Assembly: GCA_036768485.1 (NCBI GenBank)
Contig: JAVLUZ010000513.1
Coordinates: 877,587-941,586, forward strand
Direction: 5' to 3'
From: Mermis nigrescens
Lineage: Eukaryota > Nematoda > Enoplea > Mermithida > Mermithidae
DNA length: 64,000 nucleotides
Part shown: one piece after another, positions 9,541-24,587 of the stretch
How the letters are laid out: each line of letters starts with the position of its first letter
Position numbering within the stretch: position 1 is the first letter of the stretch
The notes under the pieces: generated by a model
Database searches by the model: none
Told to the model about the DNA's origin: nothing
Seen by the model: only the letters and a program-made list of their open reading frames with translations
Made by a program: the position numbers and the translations under genes

Positions 9541-10570
9541 TGTAACTGCGAGAGTTACACGTTTAGGCGAACATGCCTTAGCAGTTCGCAATAGCCATAA
9601 CATAGCCAATACTAGTAGCTATCTATGATAGTGCACTGTGGGCTATGCCTTCGGTCTTCCCATTATTTTCCCAAACTTTCAATAATAAAAAACATTTAGA
9701 TACTTGTCCGGTATCGTAGAGCTAAGTGTATGATAATAGTAATTGTTTAATGCATACCGCTGTGAATCGATAATATTCGATCTGAGATAAAAGTCATTAT
9801 CAGTATTACGTTAAATTGATCGTTGTTTTAATTGTACTGTAATGGTCCTTGAGGCCAGTGTATGGAAGGTCGTGTTAGTTTTTTGGCTTGTTTTGGTTTT
9901 TTCGTTGGTCGGTTATTCTCGACTGTACATAGTCATTTTTCTTTTGCGTATTTGTTTTCCCGGCTATAGGCCGTGTGTTCTTCGTTGAATAAAATCTTAG
10001 AAAACCAACCCAGTGGTTTTGGATATACCGAGGGTTAGGTCGGCCATCATCCCTTCGTCGAGGACTTCCACCCATCTAGTGGACTGATAGGTAAATTCCG
10101 TATGATAGTTTTCTCCATTCGAAAATCATAATTTATTTCTCAAGCCTAAAAATTGATCAAAACTATTATCTAATCTTTAAGGATGATTGATCAGCATAGA
10201 GCTCGTTGTTGTTGTTTTCATTGTTCAGCGTGCTACACAAACTAGGAACCAAAAACATTTCTGATCAGGCACTGATTGAAAATAAGTTAAATATACAACT
10301 TGAGCTTGAGATAGGTCAACTGACCTCCGCGGCAAATTCCGAGACTAGGTAGGTAGCCTTAGGTCTTAGGGCGTAGCTGCTGAGATCACCCGACGAAAAG
10401 CAGCCAGCAATATTAGGGCTGAGGGGATCGAAGCCGTAAGGTCTGTAAGGGTCCAAAGATCGAAAGCCTTAGAGCCGCGCGATCGGGGCCAGCACTAAGC
10501 GCAGACTTAAGTACCTACGTACCTAGGTAAATCTCGCAGGTGAATGTTAGTACGGTTCGTATCTGTGATG
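9541..10570 (+). mobile_element. 3' LTR of the Ty3/gypsy element (right end not fixed)
   Basis: The LTR starts at 9541 with TGTAACTGCGAGAGTTACA, whose first and last seven bases are inverted copies of each other. A polyadenylation signal AATAAA is at ~9987. The other LTR is outside the window, so the right boundary cannot be set. It is at least ~10,060. A diverged inverted relative at 19,888-20,703 stays alignable up to ~10,570, suggesting a long LTR or an adjoining repeat. Confidence is high for the start and low for the end. Confidence 0.6.
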
Positions 10571-10983
10571 ATTCTTTAGACCCAGATCGAACCGGCCGGA
10601 TTGGGTTGAAATTTTCAGGATATGATGTATATAGGCGAGCCATGCTGCGCAAAGAATTTTAGCGCGCAACCTACAGTATACCAATTTTTCTTTACACTGC
10701 TTGATTTTTAGCAATTTTAAGGATCAATTGTGTCTACCAAGAAAAATTGTGCACGCGCTTAGGCAGGGCTCCAGAGTCATATAGGGGACACCCCTGGCTC
10801 AAATATGGAATAAATATATTGCTATTTTTGCTGCTGCATTAAATTGATGATGCTGTAAAATATCGTTTTTAATAAAGCGAATAATGTAGAGGATGGTTAG
10901 AGTGCATAAAATTGCAATACAACTCAAAATCTCATTAGAAATTGCACCAAGCTCTTCTTCATGTAAGCATTTATTGTCACTTT
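10571..10983. other. Stretch with no recognised feature
   Basis: AT-rich sequence between the LTR-related repeat and the minus-strand ORFs. I see no exon, RNA gene or repeat shared with the rest of the window. Confidence 0.4.
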
Positions 10984-11274
10984 CTAGGCGCCTTCCTCAA
11001 CATTAATTCCATTAAAATTTTCATCAATTTTCAAAGAGCTTTTACATTTAGATACCAATTTTATAGACTCAAGTTTTGGAAAACAGGTGCTTAAATTCTT
11101 CCAATCAGAAACTTGAAAATCGCAGCTGTCTCTCAAAATCATGTTTTGAACTGATCTTGGAAGCCTACTATAGTCTGCTAAATTATGACACACTACGGTA
11201 GACTCATTTGCATAATGATCACAGTTTGAGTCAAACCCATATGTAAAATGTAAAATCACTAACAAGAAAATCAT
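10984..11274 (-). CDS. Small putative secreted protein, LRR-like
   Basis: The ORF has 96 codons on the minus strand. It starts with a hydrophobic segment resembling a signal peptide (MIFLLVILHFTYG), then a Cys-containing region and the phrase FPKLESIKLVSKC, which looks like the last part of one leucine-rich-repeat unit. It lies 30 bases downstream of the next ORF in the same direction. I do not recognise a specific family. It may be the remnant of a mobile element's accessory gene. A stop in frame ends it at 10,984. Confidence 0.35.
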   Translation of the reverse strand: MIFLLVILHFTYGFDSNCDHYANESTVVCHNLADYSRLPRSVQNMILRDSCDFQVSDWKNLSTCFPKLESIKLVSKCKSSLKIDENFNGINVEEGA

Positions 11275-11303
11275 TTTTATATTGTCTGATCACAGGTTTG
11301 TAT

Positions 11304-11723
11304 TTACAGTCGATACTTGAAATACAGTTTGACAATTGTTTTGCCAAATTCAAAAGGCACAGGTTTATCTTGATCACTTTTAATGTTCACTTCAATGGTA
11401 TTGAATGATTTTTTGAGCACAGGTATATAATGCGGACTGATATATGCATGATCAACAATATCCATATATTTTCCTTCTATATTCACAACCTGCAGAAGCG
11501 GTGCAAAAACATTTCCAACGATTTGAGGCTCAACTATATCGCAATATACGTGAAAGTTATGCATTCCACCCAGCATGTCGGGTGAATGGTGCGCAACTAT
11601 GTTTAATTCTTTTTTGACAGTATAATCTATATTGCTGAGCTGGCTCTCTAGAAATCCTAGCATATACATTAAAAGCTTTGTCAGCTTTACACTTCGAATA
11701 TATTCAGTATCGAATATATTCAA
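11304..11723 (-). CDS. Unassigned ORF, possibly C-terminus of a capsid-like or transposon-borne protein
   Basis: The ORF is 139 codons, opening with a TTG codon, so the true start is probably upstream or lost. The second half reads as ordered protein: NFHVYCDIVEPQIVG, APLLQVVNIEG, SPHYIPVLKKSF, NTIEVNIKSDQDKPVPFEFG and a terminal VKLYFKYRL. That ending reminds me of C-terminal domains in proteins carried by large DNA transposons or virus-like elements (minor capsid type), but this is memory of pattern, not a match I can prove. The companion secreted ORF downstream suggests one degraded element. It could equally be a host gene fragment. Confidence 0.35.
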   Translation of the reverse strand: MNIFDTEYIRSVKLTKLLMYMLGFLESQLSNIDYTVKKELNIVAHHSPDMLGGMHNFHVYCDIVEPQIVGNVFAPLLQVVNIEGKYMDIVDHAYISPHYIPVLKKSFNTIEVNIKSDQDKPVPFEFGKTIVKLYFKYRL

Positions 11724-11894
11724 GCACTTTATAAAAAATGCTTATATTTTAGATTATGTTTATACGCTCTTATGTGAAACAATGAAAATTATTCAAAGAA
11801 GGTTGCATTTTTCAGAGGCCGCAGAATATACTTCGATTTTTTGCGTTTCTTAGATAGAGTATGATTTTCAACAGATTCTACGACTTTCTGCTTA

Positions 11895-12262
11895 TACAGG
11901 CACGTAGCTGTGTAGCTTGGGTGGGGCGTAGAGGGGACTAGTACTCTAAAATTTTGAAAGTACGAGTATTTCATATTTAAAAAAAGGAAAAAAAATTTTA
12001 AAAAATTGAAAATTCTTGAAGCGTATTAGAAAAATCGTTAGAATAGATTTAAGCATGCTTTTGAGCTGATAGACCCGGAATTTTCGGGCGCTTTCAAAAT
12101 TATTTTTTTATTTTTTCAAATTATTCCTTCTCCAATAATTCGCGCTCGTTAAGAAACGCTCAATTATACCATTATTTTTATCTGTCAATAAGTATTTGTT
12201 GAGGTTATTGACTTCAAAATTTTAGTCCCTCAAATTCAGAAGGCCGGCTACATTAGTAAGCA
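11895..12262 (+). repeat. Interspersed repeat, same family as 52,161-52,545
   Basis: Shares with 52,161-52,545 the ordered phrases CTAAAATTTTGAAAGTA, GAGCTGATA-CCC, TTTTGGGCGCTT-like, TCAATAAGTAGTTGTTGAG-like and CAGAAGGCCGGCTAC. It ends near GGCTACATTAGTA. No coding. Boundaries are approximate. Confidence 0.55.
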
Positions 12263-12539
12263 TATACATAGGTAGCATTCCTTTTACATCCTTAACAACC
12301 CGCAACCCTAAGTAAATTCGTCTTTTTTGTACCATCGGAGCACTTTTCTCTGCTGTACCTTACTTTTAAATAGCATGATTTGAGTAAATCAGTCAGTAAA
12401 CACATATGATAACGTGCCACAAAAATAAGAGCAGTTCAAGAACGCCGAAAACAATATTGTTCTGAACATAAGCATTATTTTTTTAAAGAGGACAGGCTTA
12501 CCTTATTCAATTAGATCAAATATTATCAGCTTATAACTT

Positions 12540-12800
12540 TACATAAATAGTGGGTTTAAAGAACAATTACATTCTGGTTCGTAATCTTGACGTTTCATGG
12601 AGCATTTGAAAAAGTAAGCTTCTGCAACGCTCAAAAGCTAATGTTAATTTTCAGTTTAAACTTTACACAACTGATAAGTGTAAAGAAGACATACAGTTAA
12701 ATTCGTAATCCTGACTTTACAGAATATATATTGAAAAAATGCACGTTTTAGAACACTCTAAAAGTAAAATAAATTTGTAGTGTAAGCCTTACACATTGAC
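12540..12800 (+). repeat. Diverged tandem duplication, unit about 120-130 bp
   Basis: Two successive units share TTCGTAATC-TGAC, TTGAAAAA, and a TTTACAC-like ending (about 12,555-12,668 and 12,680-12,795). Strongly diverged; length estimated by eye. Confidence 0.4.
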
Positions 12801-13220
12801 AACAAGTAAATATTGCAAACTTCACACAACTACTAGGGTACCCAAGTTGGGGAGATTTTCTGGCCCTGTTTGACACTCTTGACCTCCCGAAATTTTGACC
12901 CTGCCAATTTACAGTGGAAAACTGCCCGCCATTGCCTTAAAATGGCAAGTATTGAACTATTTTCCGACTACGAAGTAAAATTTTGATAAGTGATTTATTC
13001 GTATAATAGTATACGTATATACTCGTATTTGTAGGAAGCATGCAATTAAGCTCTGATATCCAATTATTCCTTGCCTCATATTATGCATTGAACTTTGCCC
13101 TTTTTCATCTTATTAACTTTAGGCTTTAGGGAATTGCTGAGTCATTCTACTAAATCCACTATTTAGTAATCCAAGCATACTATCAATTACAGACCAGTTA
13201 AATATATTATTGTCACTTAC

Positions 13221-17785
<4,565 letters not shown>

Positions 17786-18479
17786 CTCAATTAAAGAAGC
17801 GACAATTTTTCGGCTTTTTGGTGACAAGTGTAAGGAAATTGAAATTTTTTAAAATTTTTTTCTAAATGTGTGAGCATGAAGTGCTCATTATGCCCATATT
17901 TCTTTTCAAGATACGATTCATAATCCCAATGTAACACGTTTTTTTCAAAGCTTATATCGCTTCACGGAAAAACAAATTTGGCCGGGTAGCCATGAAATTT
18001 TGACCACTAGAAAGAGCAAGTTTTTTATTGAAGGCCTTTTTTAAGTCTCAAAGTTGAGTAATAAGAAAGTTATTTGTTTTAAAAAGTTACCGCACGTATT
18101 ATAATGCGCCCTGATGACGTTGGATATTTAAGCAAAAGGTTGAATCCATACGCACTTGTGTGCATGACGTGGTACGCGTATTATCCTAACTGCGCGTAAG
18201 CTACGTTGGCGCCTTTTTGCGAATTTATAGTAAGTAGCATTTAATACAACATAGCGCGTAGCTGGACTCATGAGAAAAAATATCGCTACAAGACCCAGTA
18301 TATCAATGGACCCACCAAAAAAATCTCGTTAGACCCACGGGCTCATATTGAGTCAAGTGCTTCAACAGACCGAACTCACCATGAAAATTCGGATCCATTC
18401 AGGACAATCAATATTCGACGTAATACGCTAAGGTGAGGCTTTCAATTTAACACATTTAAACTCCACTCAATTTCTATCA

Positions 18480-19690
18480 CAGTTCTAAATTCGGATCCCC
18501 CAACCTCGTTTCTGGCAAAATTTCTCCCACTGAAGAAGGTGGGAACGAAGTACCCAATTATTCATATGCAAAGCTGACCCCGGTTCCATCGGGGATTTCC
18601 TCGCCCTGCGGGTAGTCCAAAATGCCGGAACCGGGATTTTCCAAGAGGATCCATCAGGATGAACAACCCCAATCCGGTCTCCGGTAAAATTTCTTTTTAC
18701 TGAATGGGGGTTAGTGCTTTAAAGGGGTTCCTCAAGTAGGGCCCATCAGGGTGAACACTCCCAACCACACGTGGGCCTGGGGGATTTGGGGTTTGGGTGT
18801 ATGCATCCCCAGAAGTTCGAATACCGCCCACCCCAGAAACCAAAATACTTTCGAGAATTCAATTTTCGAAATTTTTTTTGTTTTTTTCGCAATTTTGTGA
18901 TGCCAATGGAAAGCGCTCGATGAGAAACATTTGATAATGGTGTTTTTCGTTATACCAATACCAACATTTTTAAGACCAATTTTATGACCTTTGAAAAATC
19001 TTGCACCCACCAGAATTTTGGTGCTGCCCACCTATGCTTGCAACCCCGTTTCCGGCAAAATTTCTATAGCTGAAGGGGTTTAGGGGCTAAACGTGGTATT
19101 ATATTATTCACATGTAAAGCTGACCACAGTTCTGTCTGAGGTTTCTCCGCCCTAGTCAAAAGTGCTGGAATCGGGGTTCCCCAGGGCTCATCGGGGTGGC
19201 CACCCACAACCCCGTTTCCGGCACTTTGGACCGCCCCCAGGACGGAGAAACTCCCGATGGAACTGGGGTCACCTTCACATATGAATAATTGGGTACCCCG
19301 TTTTCGAGCCTCTAAACCCCATACTGTGGGAGAAATTTTGCCGGAAACGGGGTTGGAATTATTCACCCTGATGGGCCTTACTTGGGGAACCCCAGTTGCG
19401 GCACTATGGGCAACCTTTAGGGCGGAGAAAATCCCAACGGAACCGGGGTCAGCTACACAAATAAATTATGAGTACCCCATTTTCGAGCCCTTTACCCTCC
19501 ATCAATGAGAGATACGTTGTAGGAAACTGGGTTAAACTTGTTCATTCTGATGGGCCTACTTTGGGAACCCCGGTTCCCGTGCTTTGGACCAACCCTAGGG
19601 CGGAGAAGCCCCGACGGAAGTGGGGTCAGCGTCACACATGAATCATATGTTACCCCGTTTTGAGCCCTAAACCTTCCTTCAGTGATCAAC
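18480..19690. repeat. Satellite-like array, unit about 178 bp, with inverted units
   Basis: The phrase GGGCGGAGAAA-CCC-GACGGAACC recurs at ~19,243, ~19,420 and ~19,598, a spacing of about 177 bp. CCCGTTTCCGGCA and GGAAACGGGGTT recur in both directions, and reversed units are at 18,590 and 19,130. Further units flank the hAT at 21,600-21,682 and 23,420-23,560, and at 23,846-23,900. Non-coding; the apparent ORFs are by-products. Confidence 0.75.
18766..19036 (+). mobile_element. hAT-like MITE (CATACGTGGGC family) in the satellite
   Basis: Starts CACACGTGGGCC and ends GCTGCCCACCTATG, the two ends of the family. Flanks CTCCCAAC (18,758-18,765) and CTTGCAAC (19,037-19,044) match in 6 of 8 positions, an old target-site duplication. 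Confidence 0.7.
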
Positions 19691-19747
19691 CCAAATATAA
19701 CATTTTTGAAAATTTTTGCATCGATCGTTGTACTTCGTCGACTATTC

Positions 19748-19840
19748 TTATAGTCTGTTTCACATAACTTATTTGCATAAATTTCAAGAATTTTTATCAA
19801 CAGTAAGCCGAGAGGTTATGATAATTATATATCAGGTCAA
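19748..19840 (+). repeat. Fragment of the TAGTCTGTTTC repeat family
   Basis: Starts TATAGTCTGTTTCA and stays alignable for about 85 bases with 26,722-26,805 (TTTATC/TTACC-AACAGTAA, TTATGATAAT). The same terminal motif bounds the TIR element at 21,153-24,171. Confidence 0.55.
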
Positions 19841-19887
19841 TGATATAATTGTAACCTGTCAGCTCATTGTAAATGAAGGGGCCCATT

Positions 19888-20703
19888 ATCTACTGAAGCG
19901 ATACGGACAAGGCTAACATCACCTTCGGGACTTACTTTGGTACTTAAGCTGCTCTCAGCGCTGGTCAGGTTCGCCGAATCACGGGACGATTCTGAACCAG
20001 TTGACCCTTGTAGACCTACGGCTTCAACTCCCTAGATCCTAATATTGCCGACCGCTTCTCGTCGGGAGTTTCAGCAGCTACGCCCTAAATCCTAGAACTT
20101 GTACCTACCTAAATCCCGGGAAGCTCGCGAGGTCAGTTGACCTATCTCAACCCAACTCAAGTTGATAATTTAACTTCTTTTCTGAGGTCCGGGTAAAACG
20201 AAAATGTTTTGGTTCCTAATTCCTGTAGCACTTTGGAATTCGAATACAACACCAGCGAGCTCTCAACTGGTCAGTCATCATAAAACATTAAATAAGTTTT
20301 TAGCTAATTTTGGGTTGATGAAAGATTAATAGAATTTCGATGAAAGATAAGACCATAAATTAATTACCCTCTCAAGCTCTACTAAAATCCAAAATAAAAT
20401 CTTCGTCGCAGTCGCCCTGCCAACCCTCGATATATATTATCCCTGGGTGGTGATTTTCCACTCTTATTACAAGAATGTACAACCACGGCTGTAAGTCGGG
20501 ACAAAGCAAAAAACACTAAAGCTAAAACAAAACGACGATCAAAAGTCAGAACTCCGACTGACTATCCCCTACTGGGATGACTACAGTAAAACAAAGTCAA
20601 CGAAAACAAACTAACATTGGTTAGAATTACTTTTTACTAAATAGAATGTTCTAGAATCTTACAAGCTCCGATTGGGCTGATTATCGCAAGGTTCGACAGG
20701 AGT
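19888..20703 (-). repeat. Diverged inverted relative of the LTR region 9,850-10,570
   Basis: Read on the minus strand, this repeats the order of 9,850-10,570: an AATAAAATCTT-like block with TAACCCTCG-TATAT, ACACGGC-ATA-CGGGA-AA, then TTTTGGTTCCTA, GAGATAGGTCAACTGACCTC, TAGGGCGTAGCTGCTGA and CTTAAGTACC. It ends near 19,888. It is interrupted at 20,704 by a hAT-like insertion. It is probably a solo LTR or LTR fragment of a related element. Confidence 0.55.
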
Positions 20704-21370
20704 TAGTGTTGTAAAAGATAAGTATTTTTTGCAAGATAAAAGATAAAGATAAAGTTGAAATTTTAAAATCTAGAAGATAAAGATAAAGATAAAGATAAAG
20801 ATAAAAAATTAAGAAAGATAAGGATAATTTGCAAGATAAAGGAATCAAAAAGATAAAGATAAAGATAAACAGTAAATATGGTAACTCGGACCTAGGAAAA
20901 TGATGTATGTGAAGTGCAATAAACGAGAGTGGGTGATGCAAAACAGCCAAAGGCATTAAGGACACATAAATGTAGGTTTGAGGGTTTACCCGTGGTATCT
21001 GACTGACACACGTACTACTACTACTGGCTGACAGCAAGTCACTTCTTTCTTTTCACAAGCATCAAAACCGTGCCCTGTGCGCGTGTATACAAAGTATAGT
21101 CGCAACATTTATTGATTTTTTCAAACTTCTCTATTCTTCATAGGCTTAGACTTATAGTCTGTTTCATTTACTCGAGAGCTTTTTAGTAAATTTTTTAAGG
21201 GCTACAGTAAACGAAACAAGACGAATTACTGTAATTCGGCAGACCAGCTTAGTGAGGGCGAGTGGCTGGAATTCTTCCATTTTTTAATGCACTAATCCGC
21301 CCATATAAATTGAATTTAGGCACTTAATCAGTGCTGAGACATACTGTAGTAAGTGCGCTAAACAAAAAGT

Positions 21371-21440
21371 TATCGGCTGGGATCGAATCCGGGTTGCTTC
21401 GACGTCAAGCAGACGTTTTACCACTGGCCTATACGGGAGT
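21371..21440 (-). ncRNA. tRNA-like SINE head with A and B boxes
   Basis: On the minus strand TAGGCCAGTGG (21,421-21,431) fits a pol III A box and GGATTCGATCC (21,380-21,390) fits a B box, at the ~30-base spacing of a tRNA. An ACGT-CTGCTTG-ACGT anticodon-like arm lies between. The acceptor stem does not pair well, so this is better read as a tRNA-derived SINE than a working tRNA gene. Confidence 0.5.
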
Positions 21441-21682
21441 TCACGGCGGTTCTTAACATCTTAGTCTATCGTGTTTAAAGTGTCAACTCAGGATAAGCTG
21501 AATTGGCCATTTTTATCTATAAGTTGATTGATCTGTTAGAAGACAAGAATAAATTATAGGGGAAACGATGGGTAAAAGCCGGAAGAGGAAAGGGAAATGA
21601 CTAAAGCACCGGAACCGGGGTTCCCCAAGTATGTACGCCACATCAGGGTCAACACCCCAACCCCGTTTCCGGCACTTTGGAC

Positions 21683-23419
21683 CAGAGGCGTAGCCAGGAT
21701 TTCGGTTCGGGGGGGGGGCATGAACAAAAATTTTTTCAATACTACTTTTGCATTGCATGTCAGTAACGTTATGTATAGTAAAACTGAGTTTTTCGACCTT
21801 TAGTAGTGTAGCCTATGTAGCTAATTTATGGGTTTCTGACGATCAAAAATACAAAAAGTGTAAAGCGACGCGAAGTGCCGAAAATTTTTGGAATTTCTAC
21901 CGTTTTCATGTAGAATTTACGGCCTTTCTATTAACAAACACTTCGGAAATCATAAGTGGCGCAAAGCGCCAAGAAATTTAGTCATTTTTTACCGCCCTTA
22001 ACATTTTGTAGCTCTGTGGAAACTAATAGTCTGACACAGCAGAAAATTATTACATTTGTACTGAACAATTTTGACACTTCAAGCTTCTAACAAGAAAGAT
22101 ATTTTGAGTGATTCGGGCTTTTAAAACGCAAACAGAAAGAACAGTAACTGGCGGCGCTATGCGCTGAAAAATTTTGACGTTTTTGCACTTAAAACTCAGT
22201 TTATACCGCGCTTAAATCATACAAAACAGACAAATTAATGCCGGCGCGAAGCGTCGGAAATTTTTAGAAATTCCTAACCCTTTTACCTGGCTCGTTCTCC
22301 CTAAAATCTCGTTGCACATGTACAACGACATTTTACAGCTGCGGGGGTCTGGTGCATACGTGGGCAGCAAGAAAATTCTGGGGGTGTGCAAGATTTTTCA
22401 AAGGTCAAAAAATGGCCTTAAAAGTGGTGGTATGACGAAAAAACACCATTTTTCGACGTTTCTCATCGAGCACTATCTATTGGCATCAAAAAATTGCGAA
22501 AAAACGAAAAAAATTTTAAAAATTGAATTCTGGGGGAGAGGTATTTTGATTTCTGGGGGAAGGTATTTTGGTTTTTGGTTTCTCGGAGGATGCATACCCC
22601 CCACGCCCAGGTGTGGTCTGGTGTGGCGCGCTCAAGCGTTCCCAGCGGGTTTCGGGCAGAGTCCCGGAAAATTTTGTTAAAAAAGCATTTTAATGTTAAA
22701 TAGTAACGTTAAAATTTTCGCAAAATCGGCCAAATCTCGGTTCTGAATCAAGCCCAAAAACACTTAAAAATGATGAACTCCTACATTGCACAAAACTTCT
22801 GAGCTGAAATGCGTTTTTCGACCTCTGCTAATTTACATAGCGCAGCAACGTGTCGCTGCCAATAAAGATAAAGAAAAATGTATCAATGAAAATTTTGTTC
22901 TTACCGTTTTCAGGTCCATTTGTGGCCTTCTTATTAACAAGATGCAGTTCAGAAAATAGGAAATGCGCAAAAACATAAGAAAATATGGCCATTCCTTCCA
23001 TTTAAAATAGGATTATGTCACCTTGTAAAGAAAGACAACAAAGCAAAGAATAGACAAAGTGGTACACAAAAGACAAACAAAGCAGAGAATGGACAAACTG
23101 GTACACAATAATTTTCGCACTTTTACTATTATGCTCAACAAGTATGCGCAGTTTCATTCAACGATTAAATAGTGCATTAAATTACTAAAGTGATGTGAAG
23201 TGCTGGATTATTTTAGCTGATTCAAGCTTTTAAATTCATTGGATCTATATAACAATAAATAATAATGACTCGGCGCGAAGCGCCGGAAAATTTTGACGTT
23301 TTTGCCTTTTTAAATTCAGTTTTCTGGGCACAAATTATTGCAACAGAAAAATCAACAATATTTCTGAAAAATTTCGGGGGGGGGCATGTGCCCCCAATGC
23401 CCCCCTGGCTACGCCTATG
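21683..23419 (+). mobile_element. hAT-like element, copy 1, perfect 8-bp TSD
   Basis: Ends CAGAGGCGTAGCCAG and, inverted, CATAGGCGTAGCCAG. The flanks 21,675-21,682 and 23,420-23,427 are both CTTTGGAC. Length is 1737 bp and no transposase is seen. It contains at least five copies of a GGCGC-GAA-GCGCC type hairpin (~21,868, 21,958, 22,152, 22,242, 23,272) and a MITE at 22,355-22,615. It is inserted in a satellite unit. The inverted copy at 44,904-46,571 matches along the length. Confidence 0.9.
22355..22615 (+). mobile_element. hAT-like MITE nested in copy 1
   Basis: CATACGTGGGCAGCAAG ... CCACGCCCAGGTGTG, 261 bp, flanked by GTCTGGTG on both sides (22,347-22,354 and 22,616-22,623). This is a perfect 8-bp duplication. 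Confidence 0.9.
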
Positions 23420-23559
23420 CTTTGGACTACCCCCAGGGCGCAGAAACCCCCGACGGAACCGGGGTCAGCTACACATATGAATCAAGGGCCCCCTTTCCGA
23501 GCCCCTAAACCCCCTTCAGTGAGACAAATTTTGCCAGAAAAGGGGTTGGGGGTGTTGAC

Positions 23560-23845
23560 CACACATGGGCGTAGGGGGTTGGGGGGTATGCACCCCCAGA
23601 AGTTGGAATACCCCATCCCAGAAATCAAAATACCTATCACCCAGAATTCAATTTTTGAAATTTTTTTTGCTTTTTAGCGATTTTTTGATGCCATTTGATA
23701 GTGCTCGATGAGAAACTTCGAAAAATGGTGTTTTTTTCGCCATACGACCACTTTTAAGACCATTTTATGACCTTTGAAAATTTTTCACCCCCGACCCCAG
23801 AAATTTTTTCACCCTCCCCCAGAATTTCGGTGCTGCCCACCTATG
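23560..23845 (-). mobile_element. hAT-like MITE in the satellite unit
   Basis: CACACATGGGCG ... GCTGCCCACCTATG, 286 bp. Flanks GTGTTGAC (23,552-23,559) and GTGTTCAC (23,846-23,853) match 7 of 8. Confidence 0.85.
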
Positions 23846-24587
23846 GTGTTCACCCTGATGTGCCCTACTTGGGGAACCCCGGTTCTGGCGGTTTGGATCG
23901 TTTCCGTTTCCGGCTTTTACCCATCGTTTCCGTTTCGGTTTCCAGCTTTTGCCCACTGTTTCCGTTTCCGGATTTTACCCATCATTTCCGTTTCCCTTTC
24001 CGAGTTTAACCCACACCCTAAATTATGCCGCAAAAATGCTATTGAAAAACCCTTCCTTGCTTCGTAGCTATAGTGAGATCTAGCGACCTACAGTACATAA
24101 GAAAGAAGGGATTACTGTAGCCACCGAAAACATTTACTGACAAAGCTCTCGGATAAATGAAACAGACTATAGATTAACGTGGGTGCTAGTAGTAGTACTC
24201 CCGCTTAGATCGGTATCACTCCCGTTTACTTAGGTCGATATACAGGCATTAGTTTGGGCCGCACGCCGTAGGGTTTAAACAATCGTTTTCTTTTCTTTTC
24301 TTGCATTACAGTAAAACTTGAATGCGTCTAAATGTATTTCACGTCAAACCTGCATTTTGGATTACATGCTATCTTATGTACATACTTTATCTTTTTTAGC
24401 AAGATAAATTCCTATCAAAAAGATAAAGATAAAGATAAAGATGGCCTGTGATTTTTCCAAAAGATAAAGATAAAGATAAAGATAAAATAAAGAAATCGTC
24501 AAGATAAAGATAAAGATATCTTTATCTTTATCTTTATCTTGCTAAAAAGATAAAGATAAAGATATCTTTTACAACACTAACAGGAGT

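Larger units (their letters stand above)
21153..24171. mobile_element. Nested TIR element, TATAGTCTGTTTCATTTA ends
   Basis: TATAGTCTGTTTCATTTA at 21,153-21,170 is mirrored by TAAATGAAACAGACTATA ending at 24,171, with homology continuing inward (GAGAGCTTT, GCTACAGTAA). If the outer TA is the target duplication, this resembles a Tc/mariner-type MITE that has itself been filled by later insertions. No transposase frame. Confidence 0.7.
20704..24579. mobile_element. hAT-like non-autonomous element, 3.9 kb, with perfect 8-bp TSD
   Basis: The inverted ends TAGTGTTGTAAAAGATA (20,704-20,720) and its complement (24,563-24,579) are perfect for 17 bases. The flanks 20,696-20,703 and 24,580-24,587 are both ACAGGAGT, a perfect 8-bp duplication typical of hAT transposition. 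Both subterminal regions are (AAAGAT)n arrays (20,745-20,870; 24,418-24,565). No transposase is seen inside. The body instead holds a further TIR element, satellite units, a tRNA-like SINE head, another hAT-like element and MITEs. Confidence 0.9.

Noticed and set aside
21371..21440. A functional tRNA gene
   Set aside because: A and B boxes are present, but the acceptor stem does not pair and the sequence lies in a repeat, so a SINE head is more likely.
18732..24067. Many 60-120-codon frames in the nested repeat cluster
   Set aside because: They follow G/C-rich MITE and satellite sequence, differ between copies of the same repeat, and lack family resemblance.
20745..24565. CRISPR-like array in the AAAGAT repeats
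   Set aside because: Uninterrupted short hexamers without unique spacers, in a eukaryotic genome, at both ends of a TIR element.
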